DNA from: Comamonas odontotermitis
GTDB lineage: Bacteria > Pseudomonadota > Gammaproteobacteria > Burkholderiales > Burkholderiaceae_C
Length of the DNA: 64,000 nt
Direction: 5' to 3'
NCBI RefSeq assembly: GCF_020080045.1
Contig: NZ_CP083451.1
Coordinates: 1,612,001-1,676,000 of the forward strand
The notes below the pieces were generated by a model, which did no database searches, was not told where the DNA came from, and saw nothing but the letters and a program-made list of their open reading frames with translations. The translations under genes were made by a program, and so were the position numbers. Of this stretch, positions 29,681-40,584 are shown piece by piece (the first letter of the stretch is position 1; each line of letters starts with the position of its first letter).

Positions 29681-30754
29681 TCAGGCGGCAGTGCGCCGCG
29701 TGGGCTGGTGGTTCTCAAGCCATTCCTCAAACGCTTCCCGGGCGGAGTTGCGCAGGCTGCGGCGGAAGCGCTGCCTGTCCTCCAGGTAGAGGCAATGGCG
29801 CATCACCGTGAATGGATTGAAGCTGCTGCTGGGGTAGCGGTGCTGAAAATCGGCCTTGTAGTGGCGCGCCGTGGAAATGTGCTTCTGCACCACGGCAAAC
29901 AGCCAGGACGCCTGGCGCACGCCAAAATCGTTGACCAGTTCGTCAATGAAGAACTCCACCTTTTGCGGATCGAAATCGTAGCCAGGGAAGTGGCGTTGCC
30001 CAAAGGCCACAAATCCAAAGGCGTCCAGTGGCTCGCTGTCATCCGCATAGGGCTGAGGGGCGGCATCTGCCTCATCGTCCGTGTCGACGCGCGACAGGGC
30101 CAGCGCCTGGTTGGTCTCGTTGCGGATCTGCAAAAACTCACGATCGGCCAGCTCGAACAGGGCCGACAGGATGTTGATGCGCCGCTTGAGGTTGGTGGGG
30201 ATCGACTTCTTGTATTTGATCTTGTGGTCCAGCTCGCTCCATGAATCCTGGATGATGGTGCGAATCTGCAACTCGAATGCCTGCTGGGCATACGCCATGT
30301 GCTCTGAGAGCTGCGCCTGCTCGTTGTTGAAGCGCAGATCCATGTGGATGCCCTTGTAGCCGAAGTCGGATTCGGAATCCTCCATGGGGGCCGTCTTGTC
30401 GGTGATCTCGATCACATCGAAATACTCGCGCACCTTGGCCATGATGGCCGGTGGCTCGTCCTCGTACAGGCACACCACGCGCACACCGATCAGGTCGGTG
30501 ATGTAGTCGCCGATGGCATAGCTTTCGGTGCGGTCTTCCAGCGCATTGCGGTATTTGCGCTTGAACTTGCGCACCGCTTCTTCAGGGTTCTTGACGCGGC
30601 ACTCGATCTTGGCGATGTTGACACCGGGCAGGCCCTGAAGAATCGCCTCGATCAGGGCGTTGAAGGAGGCGGCTGCGGCCTTGAGGGTGGGCAGGCGCTG
30701 GGCGTATTCCGCCAGGAACTCTTGTTTGCGAAGTTCAAAATCGTGGAATGGCAT
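29681..30754 (-). CDS. RelA/SpoT-domain protein ((p)ppGpp synthetase-like)
   Basis: A 357-residue protein with a RelA/SpoT nucleotidyltransferase domain (about 45-205): 'ECRVKNPEEAVRKFKRKYRN', the acidic 'DLIGVRVVCLYEDEP', and 'SDFGYKGIHMDLRF' and 'FELQIRTIIQDSWSELDHK', matching the GTP-binding and catalytic motifs of alarmone synthetases. There is no HD hydrolase, TGS or ACT domain. The C-terminal half (about 215-340) is helical and unrecognised. It may make (p)ppGpp under stress, as small alarmone synthetases do, but this longer type is less studied. The adjacent AI-2E-family gene is 21 bp upstream on the same strand. Confidence 0.85.
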   Translation of the reverse strand: MPFHDFELRKQEFLAEYAQRLPTLKAAAASFNALIEAILQGLPGVNIAKIECRVKNPEEAVRKFKRKYRNALEDRTESYAIGDYITDLIGVRVVCLYEDEPPAIMAKVREYFDVIEITDKTAPMEDSESDFGYKGIHMDLRFNNEQAQLSEHMAYAQQAFELQIRTIIQDSWSELDHKIKYKKSIPTNLKRRINILSALFELADREFLQIRNETNQALALSRVDTDDEADAAPQPYADDSEPLDAFGFVAFGQRHFPGYDFDPQKVEFFIDELVNDFGVRQASWLFAVVQKHISTARHYKADFQHRYPSSSFNPFTVMRHCLYLEDRQRFRRSLRNSAREAFEEWLENHQPTRRTAA

Positions 30755-30775
30755 GCCAGGCTTTCAGGCGGCGTA

Positions 30776-31873
30776 TCAGTTCTGGTTGTCAGGGGGCAGG
30801 CTGTCTGCGGGCACGCCAATCTGTGCCTGTGGCGCAAACAAATCCCATACTGCGATGAACAGGGCTGCAATCAGCGGGCCGATGACAAATCCGGTCAGAC
30901 CAAAGAGGGACAGGCCTCCCAGCGTCGAGATCAGGATCAGGTAATCGGGCATTTTGGTGTCCTTGCCCACCAGCAGGGGGCGCAGGATATTGTCCACCAT
31001 GCCCATGACTCCGGCGCCATAGGCGGTCAGCACGATGCCTTGCCAGGTGGCACCTGTCGCCAGGAAGTAAATGGCGACTGGTGCCCATACGATGGCCGCA
31101 CCGACTGCAGGAAGCAGCGACAGGAAGGCCATCACCACACCCCACAGCAGGGCGCCGTCAATGCCGAGAATCCAGAAAATGATGCCGCCCAGAGCGCCCT
31201 GGGTTGCTGCCACGGCCAGATTGCCTTTGACGGTGGCGCGCACCACGGTGATGAACTTTGCGCCCAGCTTCTGCTTGTGCGAGTCGTCCAGCGGTACAGC
31301 AGCATAGATCTTGCGCACCAGCACCTTGCCATCTCGCAGGAAGAAGAACAGCAGATACAACATGATGCAGAAGCTCACCAGGAAACCCATGGTGTTCTGG
31401 CCAATGGCCAGCACCTTGGTGGCCACGTACTGGCTGGCCTGCACCGAAATACCCGAAATCTTTTCCTGAATGACCTTGGGGTCATTGAGGTTGAAGCGGG
31501 CCAGCAGATCGATCAGCCACTGGGGCAGGGCGCTGTAGATCTGCTGGAAATACTGGCCAAAATTCATCTGGCCGGTGTGCACACGCTCATAGATCGCGGC
31601 GGACTCCTTGGCCAGCGAGATGGACAGCAAAATCAATGGCAGGATCACCAGTACCAGACATAGGGACAGCGTAATCAGGGCCGCAACAGTCGGGTATTTG
31701 GGGAATTTGCTACCGATCTTTTTGTGTAAAGGTGTAAACACCACGGCAAAGATCACGCCCCAGAATACGGCTCCCTGAAACGGGAACAACACTGCAAAAA
31801 ACGCAATGGTGACGGCAATTAACAGCAAGATAAATGCTTTGTCGTGAAGAGATCGGGTGTTGAGCATTGCCAT
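30776..31873 (-). CDS. AI-2E family / PerM-like membrane transporter
   Basis: A 365-residue polytopic protein with about eight transmembrane segments. Two come at the N-terminus (12-60) and one near 65-90. A soluble stretch of about 100-155 precedes the C-terminal membrane block 'GALGGIIFWILGIDGALLWG'. The family includes YdiK, PerM and TqsA. Substrates are debated (small effluxed molecules or ions), so the AI-2E name should not be read as function. The start is MAMLN (31873 or 31867). It is divergent from sucA across 240 bp. Confidence 0.85.
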   Translation of the reverse strand: MAMLNTRSLHDKAFILLLIAVTIAFFAVLFPFQGAVFWGVIFAVVFTPLHKKIGSKFPKYPTVAALITLSLCLVLVILPLILLSISLAKESAAIYERVHTGQMNFGQYFQQIYSALPQWLIDLLARFNLNDPKVIQEKISGISVQASQYVATKVLAIGQNTMGFLVSFCIMLYLLFFFLRDGKVLVRKIYAAVPLDDSHKQKLGAKFITVVRATVKGNLAVAATQGALGGIIFWILGIDGALLWGVVMAFLSLLPAVGAAIVWAPVAIYFLATGATWQGIVLTAYGAGVMGMVDNILRPLLVGKDTKMPDYLILISTLGGLSLFGLTGFVIGPLIAALFIAVWDLFAPQAQIGVPADSLPPDNQN

Positions 31874-32113
31874 TCAGCCAAAATTAGATAGCGCAAATGT
31901 ATCTGACTTGGCGGGTCTGTAGCGTCATCCAAAACAGACGTTTGGCGCGGCAGACCCCTGGCCGGACGATATGGGCCGAAAGTGGCACAATAGCCCCCGT
32001 TCGGCCCTTCCCAGCCACAGTCGCATCCGCCAACCGGTTCAGCCGTGTCGCGGAAGGTTGTTTATATGCACCAGCTAATGCTTTCCAGAGGAAAGCGGAG
32101 GTCAGCGGAGAAA

Positions 32114-34993
<2,880 letters not shown>

Positions 34994-35035
34994 GCACTCA
35001 GACAGCTCTTATCAACGAACACAGAAAGAATTCTT

Positions 35036-36298
35036 ATGGCAATCGTAGAAGTCAAAGTTCCTCAGCTGTCCGAGTCGGTCGCTGAAGCCACCATGTTGAA
35101 CTGGAAGAAGAAGGCTGGCGAAGCTGTTGCAGTCGACGAAATCCTGATCGAGATCGAGACCGACAAGGTCGTTCTGGAAGTGCCTGCCCCGGCTGCTGGC
35201 GTTCTGACCGAGATCGTGCAAGGTGATGGTGCCACCGTGGTGGCCGACCAGCTGATCGCCAAGATCGACACCGAAGCCGTGGCCGGTGCTGCAGCGGCTC
35301 CTGCTGCTGCGCCTGCACAGGCCGCTGCCGCGCCGGCGCCGGCTGCCGCAGCTCCTGCTGCCACGGGTGGCAGCAAGGGTGATGTGGCCATGCCTGCAGC
35401 TGCCAAGCTGCTGGCCGACAACAACCTGCCCGTGGGCGCCGTTGCTGGTTCCGGCAAGGACGGCCGCGTCACCAAGGGTGATGTGCTGGCCGCCGTGGCC
35501 GGTGGCGTCAAGTCCACCGCCGCCGTGATTCCTACCGGTGTGCCTGCCAAGTCGCTGCCCCAGGTGGCATCGCCTGCAGGTTCTCAGGACCTGGGCGAGC
35601 GCCCAGAGCAGCGCGTGCCGATGAGCCGCCTGCGTGCCCGTATTGCCGAGCGTCTGCTGCAATCGCAGTCGACCAACGCGATCCTGACCACGTTCAACGA
35701 AGTGAACATGGCGCCCGTGATGGCGCTGCGCAAGAAGTTCCAGGACGACTTCACCAAGGAACACGGCGTCAAGCTGGGCTTCATGTCCTTCTTCGTGAAG
35801 GCTGCAGTGCATGCGCTCAAGAAGTACCCTGTGCTGAATGCATCGGTCGATGGCACCGACATCATTTACCACGGCTACTTCGACATCGGTATCGCCGTGG
35901 GCTCGCCACGCGGCCTGGTGGTGCCAATCCTGCGCAATGCCGACCAGATGAGCTTTGCCGACATCGAAAAGAAGATTGCCGAATTCGGCAAGAAGGCGCA
36001 AGACGGCAAGCTGGGCATTGAAGACATGACCGGCGGTACCTTCTCCATCTCCAACGGTGGCACCTTCGGCTCAATGATGTCCACCCCCATCATCAACCCG
36101 CCTCAATCGGCCATCCTGGGCGTGCACGCCACCAAGGACCGCGCCGTGGTGGAAAACGGCCAGGTCGTGGTTCGTCCGATGAACTACTTCGCCATGTCGT
36201 ATGACCACCGCATCATCGACGGCCGTGAAGCCGTGCTGGGCCTGGTGGCGATGAAGGATGCGCTGGAAGATCCATCGCGTCTGCTGTTCGACCTGTAA
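35036..36298 (+). CDS. sucB: Dihydrolipoyllysine-residue succinyltransferase (E2)
   Basis: A 420-residue E2 core of the 2-oxoglutarate dehydrogenase complex. One lipoyl domain (1-75) carries the lipoylated Lys44 in '[10 protein letters not shown]'. An Ala/Pro-rich linker (about 80-115) leads to the peripheral-subunit-binding domain ('[19 protein letters not shown]'), followed by the catalytic acyltransferase domain with '[12 protein letters not shown]'. It begins 42 bp after sucA. Confidence 0.97.
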   Translation: MAIVEVKVPQLSESVAEATMLNWKKKAGEAVAVDEILIEIETDKVVLEVPAPAAGVLTEIVQGDGATVVADQLIAKIDTEAVAGAAAAPAAAPAQAAAAPAPAAAAPAATGGSKGDVAMPAAAKLLADNNLPVGAVAGSGKDGRVTKGDVLAAVAGGVKSTAAVIPTGVPAKSLPQVASPAGSQDLGERPEQRVPMSRLRARIAERLLQSQSTNAILTTFNEVNMAPVMALRKKFQDDFTKEHGVKLGFMSFFVKAAVHALKKYPVLNASVDGTDIIYHGYFDIGIAVGSPRGLVVPILRNADQMSFADIEKKIAEFGKKAQDGKLGIEDMTGGTFSISNGGTFGSMMSTPIINPPQSAILGVHATKDRAVVENGQVVVRPMNYFAMSYDHRIIDGREAVLGLVAMKDALEDPSRLLFDL

Positions 36299-36316
36299 TC
36301 AGGTCGTCGGGTCGTC

Positions 36317-36823
36317 ATGGCACGTATCTTGGTGATAGCGGCCTCTGCGCTGGTGCTTGCTGCATGCGGCACCACACGTCCTGCCAAGGACGTAACTGCG
36401 CAGAGCTGGAGTGGGGATTACCGCTTCCAGTGGCAGGCCAATACCCAGGCCATGCGCCGTGGCGTGCCCGTGCCCGAGAAGGTAGAGATACGCCCGGTGA
36501 CCACCGTGTCCGTCAAGGATGTGCCGGGCGCCAGGCTGGACAATGGCCCGCAATGGGCCATTTCGTTTGTGGGCGAAGCGGGCAGGCCGCTGCCGCTCAG
36601 GCCTTTCAAGGCAGACGGCTACCGGGATTTCGGCTGGGAGCAGCAACGTGCCAGCGGGCAGATCGCCTGCCTCGAATCGGGCGCGTTCATGTTTCTGTGC
36701 CGCGTGCCTGCAGGAGCCACGGTTTCGTTTGGCCGTTCGGACGATGAGCAACTGACAAGCAAAACGGGCCTGTTTGGTGTGATCCTGCACCAGGGCAGTT
36801 TTGAACTAACACCATTGGAATAA
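36317..36823 (+). CDS. Putative lipoprotein encoded within the suc operon
   Basis: A 168-residue protein with a short lipoprotein signal ending in the lipobox L-A-A-C (Cys17). The mature part (about 30-165) looks like an all-beta domain with no recognised motif; it is rich in aromatic and arginine residues ('WSGDYRFQWQANTQAMRRG'). It lies 18 bp after sucB and 2 bp before lpdA, so it is expressed with cytosolic citric-acid-cycle enzymes although the product should be in the cell envelope. Function unknown. Confidence 0.75.
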   Translation: MARILVIAASALVLAACGTTRPAKDVTAQSWSGDYRFQWQANTQAMRRGVPVPEKVEIRPVTTVSVKDVPGARLDNGPQWAISFVGEAGRPLPLRPFKADGYRDFGWEQQRASGQIACLESGAFMFLCRVPAGATVSFGRSDDEQLTSKTGLFGVILHQGSFELTPLE

Positions 36824-36825
36824 TC

Positions 36826-38253
36826 ATGAGCAAGCAATTTGATGTCGTCGTGATCGGCGGCGGCCCCGGTGGCTATGTGGCCGCCATCCGTGCAGCGCAA
36901 CTGGGCATGGCCGTGGCCTGTATCGACGAGTGGAAGAACGCCGCTGGCGGCCCCGCTCTGGGCGGCACCTGCACCAACGTAGGCTGCATTCCATCGAAGG
37001 CGCTGCTGCAGTCGTCCGAATATTTCGAGCACGCCACGCACAGCTTTGCCGACCACGGCATCTCCACCGGCAAGGTGGCCATGGACGTGGCCAAAATGAT
37101 CGCCCGCAAGGACGGCGTCGTGAAGCAGAACAACGACGGTATCCAGTACCTGTTCAAGAAGAACAAGGTCACCTTCTTCCATGGCCGCGGCTCCTTTGTG
37201 AAGGCGGTCGATGGTGGCTACGAAATCAAGGTGGCTGGCAAGGAAGAAGAATCCATCACCGGCAAGCAGATCATTGTTGCCACAGGCTCCAACGCCCGCG
37301 CGCTGCCTGGCGTGCCTTTTGATGAAGACAAGATCCTGTCGAACGATGGCGCGCTGCGCCTGGGCGCTACGCCCAAGAAGCTGGGCCTGATCGGCGCTGG
37401 CGTGATCGGCCTGGAAATGGGCTCGGTCTGGCGCCGTCTGGGCACCGAAGTGACGGTGCTCGAAGGCATGGACAAGTTCCTGCCCACCGTGGACGAGCAA
37501 ATCGCCAAGGAAGCAAAGAAGGCTTTCGACAAGCAGGGCCTCAAGATCGAGCTGGGCGTGAAGGTTGGCGAGATCAAGACCGACAAGAAGGGCGTGAACA
37601 TCAGCTACACCAACGCCAAGGGCGAAGCCCAGCAGCTGGAAGTGGACAAGCTGATCGTGTCGATCGGCCGCGTGGCCAACACCATTGGCCTCAACCCCGA
37701 AGCCGTGGGCCTCAAGCTCGACGAGCGAGGTGCGATTGTGGTCGATGACGACTGCAAGACCAACCTGCCAGGCGTGTGGGCGGTGGGCGATGTGGTGCGC
37801 GGCCCGATGCTGGCGCACAAGGCCGAAGAAGAGGGCGTTGCCGTGGCCGAGCGTATCGCTGGCCAGCACGGCCATGTGAACTTTGCTACGCTGCCTTCGG
37901 TGATCTACACCAGCCCTGAAGTGGCTTGGGTGGGCCGCACCGAGCAGCAGCTCAAGGCCGACGGCGTGGCATACAAGGCAGGCACCTTCCCGTTCCTGGC
38001 CAATGGCCGCGCCCGCGCTCTGGGCGACACGACCGGCATGGTCAAGTTCCTGGCCGATGCCACAACCGACGAAATCCTGGGCGTGCATATGGTAGGCCCG
38101 ATGGTGTCGGAGCTGATCTCCGAAGCTGTGGTGGCGATGGAGTTCAAGGCATCGAGCGAAGATATCGCTCGTATCTGCCACGCCCACCCATCGCTGTCGG
38201 AATCGACCAAGGAAGCGGCTCTGGCTGTGGACAAGCGCACCTTGAACTTCTGA
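36826..38253 (+). CDS. lpdA: Dihydrolipoyl dehydrogenase (E3)
   Basis: A 475-residue FAD enzyme that reoxidises dihydrolipoamide of the 2-oxoglutarate (and perhaps pyruvate) dehydrogenase complex. The FAD-binding 'GGGPGGYVAAIRAAQLG', redox disulfide 'GGTCTNVGCIPSKALL', NAD-binding 'LIGAGVIGLEMGSVWRRLG' and C-terminal catalytic 'HAHPSLSE' are intact. A 2-bp gap separates it from the preceding lipoprotein gene. Length is normal. Confidence 0.97.
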   Translation: MSKQFDVVVIGGGPGGYVAAIRAAQLGMAVACIDEWKNAAGGPALGGTCTNVGCIPSKALLQSSEYFEHATHSFADHGISTGKVAMDVAKMIARKDGVVKQNNDGIQYLFKKNKVTFFHGRGSFVKAVDGGYEIKVAGKEEESITGKQIIVATGSNARALPGVPFDEDKILSNDGALRLGATPKKLGLIGAGVIGLEMGSVWRRLGTEVTVLEGMDKFLPTVDEQIAKEAKKAFDKQGLKIELGVKVGEIKTDKKGVNISYTNAKGEAQQLEVDKLIVSIGRVANTIGLNPEAVGLKLDERGAIVVDDDCKTNLPGVWAVGDVVRGPMLAHKAEEEGVAVAERIAGQHGHVNFATLPSVIYTSPEVAWVGRTEQQLKADGVAYKAGTFPFLANGRARALGDTTGMVKFLADATTDEILGVHMVGPMVSELISEAVVAMEFKASSEDIARICHAHPSLSESTKEAALAVDKRTLNF

Positions 38254-38326
38254 TCCAGACCCTCAGCCCTGCGATGACTTTTCGAGCGTCGCCCGGTTGA
38301 GAGATGGAAGCATCAGAAGTTTGACG

Positions 38327-38383
38327 AAAAATAGCCTCTACCGCTTGCTCAATGCGCGGTAGGGGCTATGTAATTTATAGCAA
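38327..38383 (-). repeat. 57-bp element, copy B (between lpdA and zapE, reversed orientation)
   Basis: The copy has the A-run at its left end, the stem CTACCGC/GCGGTAG and the GCTAT...ATAGCAA end. Both flanking genes read rightward, so the T-run lies on the strand opposite to lpdA. It therefore cannot be a simple terminator of lpdA, unlike the other full copies. It fills much of the 147-bp gap before zapE. Confidence 0.75.
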
Positions 38384-38400
38384 TAGAGACTGAGACATCT

Positions 38401-39504
38401 ATGGGCACCGCGGTAAGAGATGCATACGAGGCCGAGATTGCGGCCAAAGGTTTTCACAGCGATCCGGCGCAGCTGCGCGCGGTCGATGCCTTGCAGCGCT
38501 GTGCCGATGAATGGGAACAGTACAAAAGCAAGCGCTCCAACGCACTCAAGAAGCTGATCAACCACCCCGATATTCCCAAGGGCGTCTACATGTATGGCGG
38601 TGTGGGCCGGGGCAAGAGCTTTCTGATGGATTGCTTCTTCAACGCTGTGCCCATCCGGCGCAAGGTGCGGCTGCACTTTCATGAGTTCATGCGCGAAGTG
38701 CAGCGCGAGCTCACCCTGCTCAAAGGTACGCAGGATCCGCTGGATGTTCTGGGCGCGCAGATTGCCAAGAAGTACAAGCTGATTTGTTTTGACGAGTTTC
38801 ACGTGGCGGACATCACCGATGCGATGATCCTCTACCGCCTGCTGCTGGCGCTGTTCGACAATGGCGTGGGCTTTGTCACCACCTCCAACTTCAAACCTGA
38901 CGATCTGTACCCCGATGGGCTGCACCGCGACCGCATCCTGCCCGCAATTGAACTGCTCAATGCGCGCATGGAAATCGTCAATGTGGACAACGGCACCGAC
39001 TACCGCCGCCGTACTCTGGAGAAGGTCACCCTCTACCACTGCCCATTGGGCCCGGAGGCAGACCAGGCCATGCAGGAGGCCTTCAACCAGCTGGCCGAAG
39101 TGCCGGACGAGAAGCCTGTGTTCAAGATCGAATCCCGCGAGCTGCGCCCGCTCCGCCGTGCCGGGGGGGTGATCTGGTTCGATTTTCATGAGCTGTGCGT
39201 GAACCCGCGCTCGCAAAACGACTATCTGGAGCTGGCAAGCCAGTTCCACACGGTTTTGCTGTCCAATGTGCCCTATATGCCAGTCAACATGGCTTCGCCT
39301 GCGCGGCGCTTTACCTGGCTGGTGGATGTGCTGTATGACCGCCGCGTCAAGCTCATCCTGTCGGCTGCGGTGCCGCCCGAACAGTTGTATACCGAAGGGC
39401 CGCTGGTGCATGAGTTTCCGCGCACGGTCTCGCGCCTCAATGAAATGCAGTCGCAGGAGTACCTGTCGCTGGAGCGGCGCGTGGTGGACACGGCCCTGAC
39501 CTGA
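38401..39504 (+). CDS. zapE: Cell division protein ZapE (AFG1-like ATPase)
   Basis: A 367-residue AFG1-family P-loop ATPase. Walker A 'GGVGRGKSFLMD' (about 62-73), Walker B 'LICFDEFHVADI' and the downstream 'VTTSNFKPDDLYPDGLHRD' are diagnostic. ZapE associates with the Z ring and is needed for division under stress in Escherichia coli. Placement after the suc/lpd genes is shared with other Burkholderiales to my recollection. The gene ends 11 bp before the next one, so they may be co-transcribed. Confidence 0.95.
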   Translation: MGTAVRDAYEAEIAAKGFHSDPAQLRAVDALQRCADEWEQYKSKRSNALKKLINHPDIPKGVYMYGGVGRGKSFLMDCFFNAVPIRRKVRLHFHEFMREVQRELTLLKGTQDPLDVLGAQIAKKYKLICFDEFHVADITDAMILYRLLLALFDNGVGFVTTSNFKPDDLYPDGLHRDRILPAIELLNARMEIVNVDNGTDYRRRTLEKVTLYHCPLGPEADQAMQEAFNQLAEVPDEKPVFKIESRELRPLRRAGGVIWFDFHELCVNPRSQNDYLELASQFHTVLLSNVPYMPVNMASPARRFTWLVDVLYDRRVKLILSAAVPPEQLYTEGPLVHEFPRTVSRLNEMQSQEYLSLERRVVDTALT

Positions 39505-39515
39505 AAGAGCAAACG

Positions 39516-40223
39516 ATGAACGCAAGCTTGAAACTGCTCGGTGCTGTATTGCTGGTTGCCTGCTCTGTGGGGTCTGCCCAGGCCGCAGAAATGGATGCGG
39601 CCGAGCGCCAGGCGGCGCGTGCGGAAATATCCAGAGAGCGCGCAGCCAACGACAAACAGCTCGCAGACAACGAAAAGATCTGCTACCAGCACTTTGCAGT
39701 CACCGATTGCCTGAAAAAGGTGCGGGCCGAGGCCAATCACCGCGACCGCGAACTGCGCCAGCGTGAGCTGGCCATCAACGCCGATGAGCGGGCCGAGCGC
39801 ACCGCCAAACAGCGCGGAGCCCGTGAAAAGAAGCAGGCTGAGTTCGATGCCAAGCACCGCAACGACGGTGCCGACAGCGGCGCCTTGAACAAGGAAGACC
39901 TGGAGCAACGCCAGCGCGAACATGAAGCCCAGGCGGCGGGCCGCAGCAAGAAGCCGGCACGCAGTCCGCAGGAAATTGAAGCGGAGCAGCAACGCCGCCA
40001 GCATGACGCCGCACAGCGCGCCACGCAGCACGAGCAAAAGCTCGGCAGCAAGCAGCGGGCCCAGCAGCGCCGGGCCGCAGAGGAGGGCGACAATGTGGAG
40101 CAGGCGCGCCAGGAATACGATGCCAAGCAGCAGGACGCGGCCAAACGCCAGGCAGAGCACGCCCGCCGCATGCAGGAGCAGAGCAAATCGCGCAAGGCAG
40201 CGCCATTGCCAGTGCCGGAATGA
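39516..40223 (+). CDS. Secreted highly charged helical protein of unknown function
   Basis: A 235-residue protein with a signal peptide (cleavage probably after 'GSAQA', residue 23). The rest is dominated by Arg, Glu, Gln, Lys and Ala, with a predicted long helix or coiled coil (about 24-105 and 120-225) and a short low-charge tail. One cysteine pair (in 'KICYQHFAVTDCLKK') could form a disulfide. No enzyme motif is visible. Similar unnamed proteins follow zapE in related genomes as far as I recall. A structural role in the periplasm is only a guess. Confidence 0.75.
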   Translation: MNASLKLLGAVLLVACSVGSAQAAEMDAAERQAARAEISRERAANDKQLADNEKICYQHFAVTDCLKKVRAEANHRDRELRQRELAINADERAERTAKQRGAREKKQAEFDAKHRNDGADSGALNKEDLEQRQREHEAQAAGRSKKPARSPQEIEAEQQRRQHDAAQRATQHEQKLGSKQRAQQRRAAEEGDNVEQARQEYDAKQQDAAKRQAEHARRMQEQSKSRKAAPLPVPE

Positions 40224-40299
40224 GCATCTTCTGCCCCGTGCGGTTGCGGCGCCACGTCCAAGGCATGCCTGCACGAGGCTGGGGCGAGCGGTAAACGAT

Positions 40300-40452
40300 C
40301 CTCTGCAAAACTCCCTGCCGTGGTCTGAACGCGGTCTCGGGCGATCCGCTGCGTTGTCTTCCTCGGCAATAGCTACGGCTATTGCCTTCAAAAGACGCCT
40401 TGCGGCTCATCCCGATCCGCGTCCATCCCATCTGGCGAGGGTTTTGCAGAGG
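40300..40452. mobile_element. 153-bp non-coding inverted-repeat element upstream of alaS
   Basis: The ends are CCTCTGCAAAAC (40300-40311) and its exact complement (40441-40452); with one gap the match extends inward (CTCCCTGCC versus CCTCGCC). The interior has a strong palindrome GGCAATAGC-TAC-GGCTATTGCC-type around 40364-40386 and no gene. It lies in the 361-bp gap between the secreted protein and alaS, 60 bp upstream of a good -10 box. The rest of the gap shows only the promoter. Confidence 0.65.
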
Positions 40453-40513
40453 TTCCTAAAAGGCCGCTGCTTCCATTCTGCCGAGCCCCATGATGTGGAA
40501 TAGCCCCAAACCC

Positions 40514-40519
40514 TATAAT
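40514..40519 (+). promoter_or_regulatory. Probable -10 box of alaS
   Basis: A perfect TATAAT, 66 bp before the alaS ATG. The -35 at 17-bp spacing (TGATGT) is poor, so the call rests on the -10 and position. Confidence 0.45.
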
Positions 40520-40584
40520 GAAAGATTCGCGCCCGCAGCGCGGCCAGTGTGGCTGCAAGGCGGGTGCCACCACCGCTGCAAAAC

